Assembly: GCF_900078705.1 (NCBI RefSeq)
Contig: NZ_FKIF01000003.1
Coordinates: forward strand, 186,001 to 250,000
Reading direction: 5' to 3'
Source of the DNA: Bordetella ansorpii
Lineage (GTDB): Bacteria > Pseudomonadota > Gammaproteobacteria > Burkholderiales > Burkholderiaceae_B
DNA: 64,000 nucleotides
The notes under the pieces were generated by a model. The model had not been told where the DNA came from, did no database searches, and saw only the letters and a list, made by a program, of their open reading frames with translations. Of the stretch, positions 25,716 through 36,296 are shown piece by piece; within the stretch, counting starts at the first letter, position 1; every line of letters begins with the position of its first letter. A program made the position numbers and the translations under genes.

Positions 25716-26492
25716 CTACTCGCCCTCGCGCGTGCCGCGCGGCGCCAGCCAGGCCAGCGCCGCCATGCGCCCGGTTTCCTTGTCGCGCCGGTACGAGAAG
25801 AAGCGCGGATCGGTGACGGTGCACAGGCCGCTGAGCTCGGGCTCGGCCACGCCGGCACGCACCAGTCTCAGGCGCGCCAATCCCGGCAGATCCGCCAGCC
25901 ATTTGCCGGGCGCCTCGGGACGCGGCGCGAAGAAGGCCGCGGCCTCGGCATCGCCATCGGCGAAGGCCCGCACCACGTCCTCGCCGACCTCGAAGGCCGA
26001 CGGGCCGATGCCGGGGCCGATCCAGGCGCGCCAGCCCCGGGCGCCGGGCGCCTTGGCGCGCATGGCGGCCAGCGTGTTTTCCAGCACGCCGCCAGCCAGG
26101 CCGCGCCAGCCCGCATGCGCCACGCCGAGCACGGTGCCCTGGCCGTCGGCCATGATCACCGGCAGGCAATCCGCCGCCATCGCGGCCAGCACCCGGCCGG
26201 GCCGGGTGGTGACGCTGGCGTCGGCGGCGGGTTCGTGGCGCTCGTCGGTATCGGCGTCGACCACGTCGGCGCTGTGCACCTGCCGAAGCCACAGCGGCTC
26301 GGACGGCACGACGGCGCGCACGCGCCTGCGGTTCTCGTCCACCACCCCGGGGCGGTCGCCCGCGCGCAGGCCCAGGTTCAGCGTGTCGTGCGGGGCCGTG
26401 CCCACGCCGCCGCCACGGGTGGTGCAGAAATACCTCACCCCCGGCCAGCGCTGGCCGCCCACCACGGGCAGCTCACCGATCACGTATTCCAT
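25716..26492 (-). CDS. pgeF: Purine-nucleoside phosphorylase/laccase-domain protein YfiH
   Basis: 258 aa of the multicopper-polyphenol-oxidase/YfiH family, with metal-site motifs LRQVHSADV, MAADCLPVIMAD and VAHAGWRGLAGGVLENT. Family members have been reported as purine nucleoside phosphorylases/adenosine deaminases and as peptidoglycan editing factor PgeF, which prevents Ser misincorporation in the stem peptide. The ATG at 26492 overlaps the rluD 3' end by 13 bases, the usual rluD-pgeF coupling. Confidence 0.92.
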   Translation of the reverse strand: MEYVIGELPVVGGQRWPGVRYFCTTRGGGVGTAPHDTLNLGLRAGDRPGVVDENRRRVRAVVPSEPLWLRQVHSADVVDADTDERHEPAADASVTTRPGRVLAAMAADCLPVIMADGQGTVLGVAHAGWRGLAGGVLENTLAAMRAKAPGARGWRAWIGPGIGPSAFEVGEDVVRAFADGDAEAAAFFAPRPEAPGKWLADLPGLARLRLVRAGVAEPELSGLCTVTDPRFFSYRRDKETGRMAALAWLAPRGTREGE

Positions 26493-27442
26493 TGAATCGC
26501 ATCCTGTACGGCAATCATGTCGGCGGGCAGCGCCGAGCGGAATTCGACCAGGCCGGCGCCGCCGGGGTCGTCGAAACGCAGCGCGCGCGCATGCAGCATC
26601 TGGCGCTGCGCGCCGGCCAGGGCATTGCCGCCATACAGTGCGTCGGCCAGCAGGGGATGACCCAGGCTGGCCAGGTGCACGCGGATCTGGTGGGTGCGGC
26701 CGGTTTCGAGCCGGCAGATCACCTGCGTGACGGGCTTGTCGCCGGCGGCGACACCCTGGCGGTCGGCGCGGTAGTGCGTGATGGCGGGCTTGGCCGCCAC
26801 GGGGCGCTCGACGCTCATGCGCACCGGCACCCGCGCGTCCCGGCCGATGGGCCGGTCGACGCTGCCCTCGGCGCGCAGCCAGCCCTGCGCCAGCGCCAGG
26901 TATTCGCGGCCCACCGTGCGGGCCTGCAACTGGCGCACCAGATGGGTCTGCGCCAGCTCGGTGCGCGCCACGACCATCAGGCCGGAAGTGTCCTTGTCCA
27001 GCCGGTGCACGATGCCGGCGCGCGCCACGCGCGTCAGCTCGGGATAACGGTGAAGCAGGCCGTTGAGCAGCGTGCCGCTCCAGTTGCCGGCGCCGGGATG
27101 GGTGACCAGCCCGGCGGGCTTGTCGACCACGATCCAGTCGGCGCTGTCGGCCACGACGGTGAAATCGATGGGTTCGGGCGAGAACGCCAGGTCTTCGGGA
27201 GCTGGCTGTTCCCAGACGGCCAGGCGGTCGCCCGGGCCGACGATCTGGCGCACCTTGGCCGGTTCGCCGTTGACGTGTACGTGGCCGGCCTCGATCCAGC
27301 CCTGCAGGCGGCTGCGCGAATGGCCCGGCAGCAGGCCCGCCAACACCTTGTCCAGCCGGTCGGCCTGGGTCCGCAGCGGCAGCGCGATCACGAACGGTTC
27401 ATCGTCGGAAAGCGGGTCTGTGGAGACGGCTGTGTCGGACAT
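26480..27442 (-). CDS. rluD: 23S rRNA pseudouridine synthase RluD
   Basis: 320 aa: N-terminal S4 domain (RLDKVLAGLLPGHSRSRLQG), then the RluA-family catalytic domain with HRLDKDTSGLMVVART carrying the catalytic Asp, and GRTHQIRVHLASLGHPLLAD. Makes pseudouridines in helix 69 of 23S rRNA (positions 1911, 1915, 1917 in E. coli). Divergent from bamD, as in many betaproteobacteria, and overlapping pgeF downstream. Confidence 0.95.
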   Translation of the reverse strand: MSDTAVSTDPLSDDEPFVIALPLRTQADRLDKVLAGLLPGHSRSRLQGWIEAGHVHVNGEPAKVRQIVGPGDRLAVWEQPAPEDLAFSPEPIDFTVVADSADWIVVDKPAGLVTHPGAGNWSGTLLNGLLHRYPELTRVARAGIVHRLDKDTSGLMVVARTELAQTHLVRQLQARTVGREYLALAQGWLRAEGSVDRPIGRDARVPVRMSVERPVAAKPAITHYRADRQGVAAGDKPVTQVICRLETGRTHQIRVHLASLGHPLLADALYGGNALAGAQRQMLHARALRFDDPGGAGLVEFRSALPADMIAVQDAIQWNT

Positions 27443-27454
27443 GGAGACAAATCA

Positions 27455-27460
27455 TATAAT
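27455..27460 (+). promoter_or_regulatory. Perfect TATAAT -10 element ahead of bamD
   Basis: TATAAT in the 53-base gap between rluD and bamD, 36 bases before the bamD GTG. No good -35 is visible at 16-18 bases, where the DNA is GTGTCG-like. Confidence 0.5.
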
Positions 27461-27495
27461 CGGCCTGCCATGCTACCACTTAGGAAATTCGCCTC

Positions 27496-28341
27496 GTGAT
27501 TCACCGCACCGCAGCTCCCTCGTCTTCCGGCTTCCGACGCGGGCCGGCCCTGCGCGCGGCGATCGCGCTATCGGCCCTCTTGCTGATCGCCGGTTGCGGC
27601 GGCTCGAAGAGCGACTACGACCCCACCGCCGGCTGGAGCGCCGAACAGCTCTACGCCGACGCCAAGGAGGAAGTCTCCGCCGGCAACTGGGACAACGCCC
27701 GTACCCGCCTGACCTCCATCGAAAGCCGCTACCCGTTCAGCGTCCATGCCCAGCAGGCCCTGATCGAACTGGCCTACGTCAACTGGAAGGACGGCGAGAA
27801 CGAGCAGGGCCTGGCCGCCATCGACCGTTTCCAGCAGCTGTATCCGAACCATCCCGGTACCGACTACATGCTGTACCTGAAGGGCCTGATCAACTTCACG
27901 CCCGCCAGCGCCTTCATGACCAACCTCACCGGCCAGGATCCCGCCGAGCGCGATCCCAAGGGCCTGCGCGCGTCCTATGACGCCTTCGCCGAACTGCTCA
28001 AGCGCTATCCCAACAGCCGCTACGCGGCCGACGCGCAACTGCGCATGACCTGGCTGGTCAACGCCATCGCCATGAACGAAGTCTACGTGGCGCGCTACTA
28101 CTACGAGCGCGGCGCCTACCTGGCCGCCGCCAACCGTGCCCAGACGGTCATCACCGACTTCGAAGGCGTGCCGGCCGCCGAGGAAGCGCTGTACATCCTG
28201 CAGCAGTCCTACGGCAAGCTGGGCATGAAAGACCTGGAAGCGGACGCCGGCCGCGTGCTGAACAAGAACTACCCCAACAGCAAGTTCAAGACCGACGGCC
28301 TGGCCGCGGAAAAGAGCTGGTGGAATCCCTTCTCGCGTTGA
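27496..28341 (+). CDS. bamD: Outer-membrane assembly lipoprotein BamD
   Basis: 281 aa starting with GTG at 27496. Lipoprotein signal with lipobox LLIAGC and acylated Cys. The mature part is a series of TPR helices (AEQLYADAKEEVSAGNWDNA, HPGTDYMLYLKGLINFTP, then YPNSRYAADAQLRMTWLVN) matching BamD/ComL throughout. Part of the Bam complex that inserts beta-barrel proteins into the outer membrane; essential in relatives. Monocistronic, ending at a bidirectional hairpin. Confidence 0.96.
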   Translation: MIHRTAAPSSSGFRRGPALRAAIALSALLLIAGCGGSKSDYDPTAGWSAEQLYADAKEEVSAGNWDNARTRLTSIESRYPFSVHAQQALIELAYVNWKDGENEQGLAAIDRFQQLYPNHPGTDYMLYLKGLINFTPASAFMTNLTGQDPAERDPKGLRASYDAFAELLKRYPNSRYAADAQLRMTWLVNAIAMNEVYVARYYYERGAYLAAANRAQTVITDFEGVPAAEEALYILQQSYGKLGMKDLEADAGRVLNKNYPNSKFKTDGLAAEKSWWNPFSR

Positions 28342-28381
28342 TCCGCCTGGGCGCGCGGCCATCGGGGGGCGGCATGGACTG

Positions 28382-28405
28382 CCGCCATCCGAAGGCGGAT
28401 GGCGG
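28382..28405. terminator. Bidirectional hairpin between bamD and the helicase gene
   Basis: CCGCCATCCG (28382-28391) and CGGATGGCGG (28396-28405) pair perfectly around AAGG, lying 4 bases from the helicase stop and 41 from the bamD stop of these convergent genes. T-rich GTTCT follows on the plus strand. Confidence 0.6.
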
Positions 28406-28408
28406 GTT

Positions 28409-30559
28409 CTAGTCCTGGAACGTGCCCGACGAGCGGCGCGCGTAGAACGCCAGGGCCGCGTCCATGTCGCGCGTGCGGGCGAATGGCGGCAGGCCGCGCC
28501 ACAGCCGCTTGCCGTAGGGCTTCTCGACCAGACGGGCATCGCCCACCACCAGCACCCCCCAGTCGCTTTCGGTGCGGATCAGCCGGCCCGCGCCCTGCTT
28601 GAGGGCGATGGCGGCCTCGGGCAATTGGTACTGTTCGAACGGATTGCCGCCGCGGGCCCGGCAGGCGCGCAGGCGGGCCTCGATCACGGGATCGTCGGGC
28701 GGGGCGAACGGCAGCTTGTCGATGGCCACCAGCGTCAGCACGTCGCCGGGCAGGTCGATGCCCTCCCAGAAGCTGGCGCTGCCGACCAGCACCGGATGCT
28801 TCAGCTTGACGAATCGCTCAAGCAGGTCGCGGCGCGTGGCTTCGCCCTGGCGCAGGATGGGCCATTCGTGGCCGGCGTCCTCGCAGGCATCCTTCAGGCC
28901 CTCGGCGACCCGCTCGACGGCGCGCAAGGTGGTGCACAGCACCAGCGCGCCGCCCGGGCTGGCCTCCAGCAGCGGCATCAGGGTCTCGACGAAACGCTCG
29001 ACGAAACGCGGCGATTGCGGCTCGGGCATGCCCTGCGGCACGTACAGCAGGCCCTGGGTGGCGTAGTCGAACGGCGATTCCCAGCGGCCGGTTTCCGCGT
29101 CATCCAGGCCCAGTTGGCTGGTGAAGTGATTGAAGTCGCCATGCACGGACAGCGTGGCCGATGTCAGGATCCACGCCTGGCCCGGCTTGCGGTGGCGTGA
29201 AAACGCCTGCGCCACCGACAGCGGCGCGGCATGCAGCCGCACGTGATGCTGCCCGTGCTCGACCCAGCGCACCGCGGGCCCCGTCCAGGACGCCTCGGCG
29301 GCGGCTTCCCGCAGCACGGCCTGGGCGGCCTCGCGGGCGGCGGCGACGGCCGGCTCGGCGGCTTCGGCCACGGCCTGGGCCTCGGGACCATTGGCGTCCG
29401 AGCCCCAGCCCGGATCCAGCGCCGCCTCGGTGGCGCCCGGGCGGCCCGGCGACGCCCAGCGCGACAGGCGGGTGACCAGATCGGCGCCGCCACGGGCGGC
29501 CGCCATCAGGTCCGGATGCTTTTCCGCCACGCCGGCCAATGCCCGGGTGGCGGCTTCCAGCGTCTTGCGCAGCACGGCCAGCGCGGCGTCGAACACCTCG
29601 GGTTCAGGCATGGCCTCGAACGTGGCCTTGCGCCCCGGCACGCGCTCGAGCGAGGCACAGGCCAGGCGCAGTTCGCGGGCGGCGGTCTCGACCTCGCGCG
29701 AGACGTCGCCCCATTTCGCGGCCTCGCGCGCATAGGCCAGGCCGGCGGCCTCCATGGTGCGGCCGAAATCCAGCAATTGGTGCGTGGACACGCTGTTGCC
29801 CAGGAAGCGCGTGGCCGTGTCCGGCAACTGGTGCGCCTCGTCGAAGATGACGGTGTCCACTTCCGGCAGCAGGTCGGTCACGCCCTCTTCGCGCAGCACC
29901 ATGTCCGCCATGAACAGCGCGTGGTTCACCACCACCACGTCGGCTTCCTGCGCCTGGCGGCGCGCCTTGACGACGAAACAGTCGCGGATGCGCGGACAGT
30001 CCTGTCCCAGGCAGTTCTCGCGGGTGGAGGTGACGCGTTGCCAGATGTCGGCGTCTTCGGGAATCTGGGCCAGGTCGGCCCGGTCGCCGGTCTTGGAGAT
30101 GTTGGCGAAGACCTGGATCTGGCGCAGCTGGGCGATCTCGGCGCGGTTCTTCAGGGCACGCTCGTCGCCCTGCAGGCGGTCGAGGTGGTAGTGGCACACG
30201 TAGTTGCCGCGCCCCTTGAGCAGCGCGGCCGTCACCGGCAGCGCCAGGGCGGCGCGCACGCGCGGCAGGTCGCGGGCATATAGCTGGTCCTGCAGCGTGC
30301 GGGTGCCGGTGGACACCAGCACCTTGCCGCCACGCGCGAAGGCCGGCACCAGATAAGCCCAGGTCTTGCCGATGCCCGTGCCGGCCTCGGCCACCAGCGT
30401 GCCGCGCTGGGCCATGGTGCGCTCGATGGCCTGGGCCAGGTCGACCTGGGCGTCGCGGCGCAGATAGCCGGGCAAGGCTTGGGCCAGGGGGCCGTCGGGG
30501 GCGAAGAATTCGGTGATGTCCGGATGCAGCATGGCGGGGGGCGCGAAGATGACCTCCAT
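28409..30559 (-). CDS. DinG/YoaA-type ATP-dependent DNA helicase
   Basis: About 716 aa from ATG 30559; ATG 30532 (MLHPDITEFFAPDGP) is an equally plausible start, and neither has a clear Shine-Dalgarno. Superfamily 2 helicase of the XPD/DinG class: Walker A EAGTGIGKTWAYL, DEAH box FDEAHQLPDTATRF, and four cysteines (NYVCHYH, NCLGQDCPRIRDC) that would hold a 4Fe-4S cluster. C-terminal motifs VGSASFWEGIDLPG and QGAGRLIRTESDWG complete the fold. Unwinds DNA 5'->3' in damage tolerance. More YoaA-like than DinG-like by length. Monocistronic. Confidence 0.9.
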   Translation of the reverse strand: MEVIFAPPAMLHPDITEFFAPDGPLAQALPGYLRRDAQVDLAQAIERTMAQRGTLVAEAGTGIGKTWAYLVPAFARGGKVLVSTGTRTLQDQLYARDLPRVRAALALPVTAALLKGRGNYVCHYHLDRLQGDERALKNRAEIAQLRQIQVFANISKTGDRADLAQIPEDADIWQRVTSTRENCLGQDCPRIRDCFVVKARRQAQEADVVVVNHALFMADMVLREEGVTDLLPEVDTVIFDEAHQLPDTATRFLGNSVSTHQLLDFGRTMEAAGLAYAREAAKWGDVSREVETAARELRLACASLERVPGRKATFEAMPEPEVFDAALAVLRKTLEAATRALAGVAEKHPDLMAAARGGADLVTRLSRWASPGRPGATEAALDPGWGSDANGPEAQAVAEAAEPAVAAAREAAQAVLREAAAEASWTGPAVRWVEHGQHHVRLHAAPLSVAQAFSRHRKPGQAWILTSATLSVHGDFNHFTSQLGLDDAETGRWESPFDYATQGLLYVPQGMPEPQSPRFVERFVETLMPLLEASPGGALVLCTTLRAVERVAEGLKDACEDAGHEWPILRQGEATRRDLLERFVKLKHPVLVGSASFWEGIDLPGDVLTLVAIDKLPFAPPDDPVIEARLRACRARGGNPFEQYQLPEAAIALKQGAGRLIRTESDWGVLVVGDARLVEKPYGKRLWRGLPPFARTRDMDAALAFYARRSSGTFQD

Positions 30560-30846
30560 GATACCCGGGGCCGCCCCCGTCAGTCCTCGACAGGGACGTT
30601 TCCGCCGCGCCGCCGCCCGCTGGACGGCGGCCCTGGAGCGGCGGCATGCGACCGTTTCGCCACGCTTGGGCCGGCGGCTTTCGCCGTCCGGCAAAACCCC
30701 GTGCCGCGCCGCCTGCGGCGGTTTGCGGCCCGGCATCCCACCTGGAAACCAGAGGACACACTCGTCCCGGCGGAGCCCGCCCCCGCGGAGGCGCGGGTCG
30801 CTTATGGCAAAATCCGGCGCTTGTTCGTATTTCAGCCATAGCGAAG

Positions 30847-33303
<2,457 letters not shown>

Positions 33304-33362
33304 CACGGCTGGCGCATGTCCCTCGCCGGGAGGGATGGCCCGGCACGCGCCCCCGCCGGCCC

Positions 33363-35324
33363 TCAGGCCTCGGCTCTTACGCCCGCCCCGCGCATCTGCG
33401 TGATGCCCAGGCCTTCCAGCACCTGCCGGGTCGCCACGTCGGGGACGTCCTCGGCGCATACGTCGATATCGCGCTGGCGCGCCAGGTCGATCACCGTGGC
33501 CGCCAGCGCCTGGCTGCCGGGGCTCGTGGCAAGCCCGGCAACGAAACCGCCCCCCAGCTTCACGTAGGCCAGCGGCAGGCCGTGCAGCCGGGTCAACGCG
33601 CTGAACTGCTGCGCCAGGCGGCGCAGGCCCACGCGGGTGCCCATGCGGGCCGCCAGGCGGCACAGGTCTTCGACCGAAGCGTATTGCTCGACCAGGCCAT
33701 GCGCGTCGATTTCAATGTACAGGCGGCTCGCCAGGGCCGGGGATTCGGACAGTTGCCGCTGCAACTGCGTCAGGAAGCTGGACTGCTTGAGCGACGGCAG
33801 CGACACGCGCACGACCAGGTCACCCTCGTTCTGCGCCAGCCACTCCAGCCCCAGCCGCACCGCCTGCAGGTCGCAGTCGGCCGACAGGTTCAACCGCACG
33901 GCGGCGGGAATGAACAGATGGGCGGGGATCGGCTCGTGCGAGCCGCCCGCCAGCAAGGTCAGTTGCGCCTCGTGGCGCACCACCTGCCCTTGCAGATCCA
34001 CCAGCGGATCGACGGACAGCGAATACAGGCTGAGCCGCACGCCGTTCTGGATGGCTTCCTTCCAGGCGGTCTCGCCCACTGCCAGGCCTTGCGGCGCGTC
34101 CTCGGGGGCGAACTGGGGCTGGTCGTCGCCCGAGTCCTCGGCCTGCATCAACGCATGATCGAGCCGCGCCAGCACCTCGCCGGCCTGCGCGCCAGGCATG
34201 TAGTTCGTCAACGCCAGCGCCCAGCGGCACAACGCCCCCTCGCCCACGGGGATGCGCAGGTGGCGCAATTCCGCGCGCAGGCGTTCGGCCAGCAGCGTGG
34301 CCACGGGCGTGGTGGAATTCGGGAACAGCAGCGCGAAGTCCGAGCCGTTCAGGCGGCCGAGCACCGCGCCGGGCTGGCGCCGCGCCGCCACGACACTCTG
34401 TATGCGCTCGTACACCATGCGCAGCCACTGGTCCGCCAGCGCGCGATGCATGTGGCGGTTGATGCCGGCCAGGTCCCGCTGGCGGAACACCAGCACGTGG
34501 CCCATGGGAAAGCGTTGGCGCGCCTCGGCGTCCTCGGCGGATTCGGCCAGCGCCTGGTCCAGGCCCTGCATGAATGCCTTGCGGCTGGCCGCGCCCGTGA
34601 CCACGTCGCGCTCCAGCTCGGCCCGCATGGATTCGGTGCGGGCCGCCTGCGCCTCGGCGGCGGACCGCAACTGCTCGCGCGCCTCGTTGACCGCATCGGC
34701 CACGACGGCCAGCTCCGCCACGCGCGACACCGCCGGCGCGCGATTCCATTGGCCGCGTCCCAGCGCACGGACGTGATCGCCCAGCTCGGGCAGCAGGCGG
34801 CGGTGCAGCCAGCTTGCCAGCGACCAGGCGAACAGGCCCCACGACACGCCGGCGGCCAGCACCAGCGCCGCCACGCGCTGGCAGCTTTGCCACAAGGTTT
34901 CCCACGCATAGGCGTCGTCCGCGACCAGCGTCACGGCGCCGACCTGGCGCCAGCCGTTGTTCACGGGATGGCTGGCGGCGCGCGCATGCATCGGCACCAG
35001 GCGACGGAACCAGGCCGGCGCGGCAGGCTCGGCATGTTCCTGGCGGCGTTGCACCACAGGCTTGCCCTGGGCATTCTCGAAGCTGACTTCCTTGAAGTTG
35101 CCCCCGTCGAACAGCGACGTCACCAGCAGCGACTGGACCGCGGGATCGGCGCTGCCCGGCTGGGACAGCGCCAGGGCCAGGGAAACGGCGGCATCACGGG
35201 CCTGCATCTGCAACTGGCCCGACAGGTACTCGCGCGCGGATGAAATGCTCAGGGCCAGTACGCCCACCAGAATGGCGACGATTGCCAGGGAAACACTCAA
35301 CAACAGTCGCCGAAGAATCGACAT
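33363..35324 (-). CDS. lapD: LapD-like c-di-GMP receptor (periplasmic domain, HAMP, degenerate GGDEF and EAL)
   Basis: 653 aa from ATG 35324 (AGGAA upstream). TM helix at about 5-27, periplasmic LapD/MoxY_N-type domain with the FDGGNF and GWRQVGAVTL segments, second TM near 150-175, HAMP, then GGDEF-like (RLNGSDFALLF in place of GGDEF) and EAL-like (RHEAQLTLL) domains. Both enzymatic signatures are degenerate, as expected for LapD, which binds c-di-GMP with its EAL domain and then sequesters the periplasmic protease LapG to keep adhesins on the surface. It starts 22 bases after lapG. Confidence 0.9.
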   Translation of the reverse strand: MSILRRLLLSVSLAIVAILVGVLALSISSAREYLSGQLQMQARDAAVSLALALSQPGSADPAVQSLLVTSLFDGGNFKEVSFENAQGKPVVQRRQEHAEPAAPAWFRRLVPMHARAASHPVNNGWRQVGAVTLVADDAYAWETLWQSCQRVAALVLAAGVSWGLFAWSLASWLHRRLLPELGDHVRALGRGQWNRAPAVSRVAELAVVADAVNEAREQLRSAAEAQAARTESMRAELERDVVTGAASRKAFMQGLDQALAESAEDAEARQRFPMGHVLVFRQRDLAGINRHMHRALADQWLRMVYERIQSVVAARRQPGAVLGRLNGSDFALLFPNSTTPVATLLAERLRAELRHLRIPVGEGALCRWALALTNYMPGAQAGEVLARLDHALMQAEDSGDDQPQFAPEDAPQGLAVGETAWKEAIQNGVRLSLYSLSVDPLVDLQGQVVRHEAQLTLLAGGSHEPIPAHLFIPAAVRLNLSADCDLQAVRLGLEWLAQNEGDLVVRVSLPSLKQSSFLTQLQRQLSESPALASRLYIEIDAHGLVEQYASVEDLCRLAARMGTRVGLRRLAQQFSALTRLHGLPLAYVKLGGGFVAGLATSPGSQALAATVIDLARQRDIDVCAEDVPDVATRQVLEGLGITQMRGAGVRAEA

Positions 35325-35346
35325 GGGCAATTCCTACACACTCCAA

Positions 35347-36009
35347 TCAGGGTTCCAGGCCTTCACGCCGCATGCGGGCCAACAGCGCGCGCCAGCGTCC
35401 GACCCGGTCGGCCGGCGTGGCGCGGCGCTCGTCCAGGTAGACGCCGCCCGCGCTGAAGCTGAATACCGGGATCAGGTCCGGACGTTGCGTGGCCGGCAAC
35501 ACCGCCGCCGCAAGGTTGTCCAGCACCAGCGGCTCGGCGCCGGGGGTGGCGTAATATCCGAGCACCATGTGCGGCACCGGACGCCCCTCTAACGGCCGCG
35601 CCTCGACATAAATAAAGCGCAGGCGGTCGACGGGCACGCCCAGCACGGCCAGCGAGAAGTACTTGCCGACGGCGTAATCGGCATAGGCGCCCTGCCCTCT
35701 TGCCAGGATTTCCAGGGGGGTGGCCCAATCCAGCGCGGGCCGCGCCACGGCCTCGGCGGGCAGGATGCTGCGATTCCAGAAGTCGTTGACGCGTTCGAGT
35801 TTGTCGCGTTCCGGCAACGCCGCATCGTTGTGCAACTGCAGCAGCCAATCCGCCACGGCCTGCAGCGCCTGCGGGCCATAGCGGGTTTCGGCCGCGTGGC
35901 GCAGCCGATCAGGATTCAGTTCCAGCGCGCCCGCGGCGCCGCTCCAGCAGGCCAGGCACAGCAAGACCGCCCAGCCGGCCTGACGGGCCAGCCGTATGGG
36001 TATGGACAT
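35347..36009 (-). CDS. lapG: LapG-like periplasmic protease homologue lacking the catalytic cysteine
   Basis: 220 aa with a signal peptide ending near GAAGA. Belongs to the bacterial transglutaminase-like cysteine protease family (LapG), which cleaves the N-terminus of LapA-type adhesins. The His and Asp of the triad are present (H147 in PHMVLGYY, D164 in LVLDNL). The DCED motif that holds the nucleophile and calcium ligands is AYAD (residues 108-111; Tyr codon 35683-35685). The mature protein has no cysteine at all. Otherwise full-length and intact, in an operon with lapD. Likely catalytically dead. Confidence 0.88.
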   Translation of the reverse strand: MSIPIRLARQAGWAVLLCLACWSGAAGALELNPDRLRHAAETRYGPQALQAVADWLLQLHNDAALPERDKLERVNDFWNRSILPAEAVARPALDWATPLEILARGQGAYADYAVGKYFSLAVLGVPVDRLRFIYVEARPLEGRPVPHMVLGYYATPGAEPLVLDNLAAAVLPATQRPDLIPVFSFSAGGVYLDERRATPADRVGRWRALLARMRREGLEP

Positions 36010-36296
36010 GATGCTCGCTCGAGAGAAGGTGGCGCGGCGCCAGCCCGGCGGCGCCCAGGCAGAGCGCTACGCCACGAGCCGCGCCTGCCTCCATGCCGCG
36101 GCCCCGGCTCGCCATCCCGGAACGGGAACGATTTGCCTGGGAACGGCCTGGCGACCAAAACCGCCTCCGACGGTCTCGGAAATTACCACAAGACCTGTCT
36201 GTCGAAACAAAATGTCTGTGCTTAATTTGTGAGCAAAACACCCCATTGACGGCCGGCGCGATCCGGGAGCAACGCCCGGCTTGCGCGTCGCTTCGC

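Noticed and set aside
23077-26730. Open frame of about 1200 codons on the plus strand, opposite phbB, phaC and pgeF
   Set aside because: Antisense shadow over three real genes; composition unlike a natural protein, and no ribosome-binding site.
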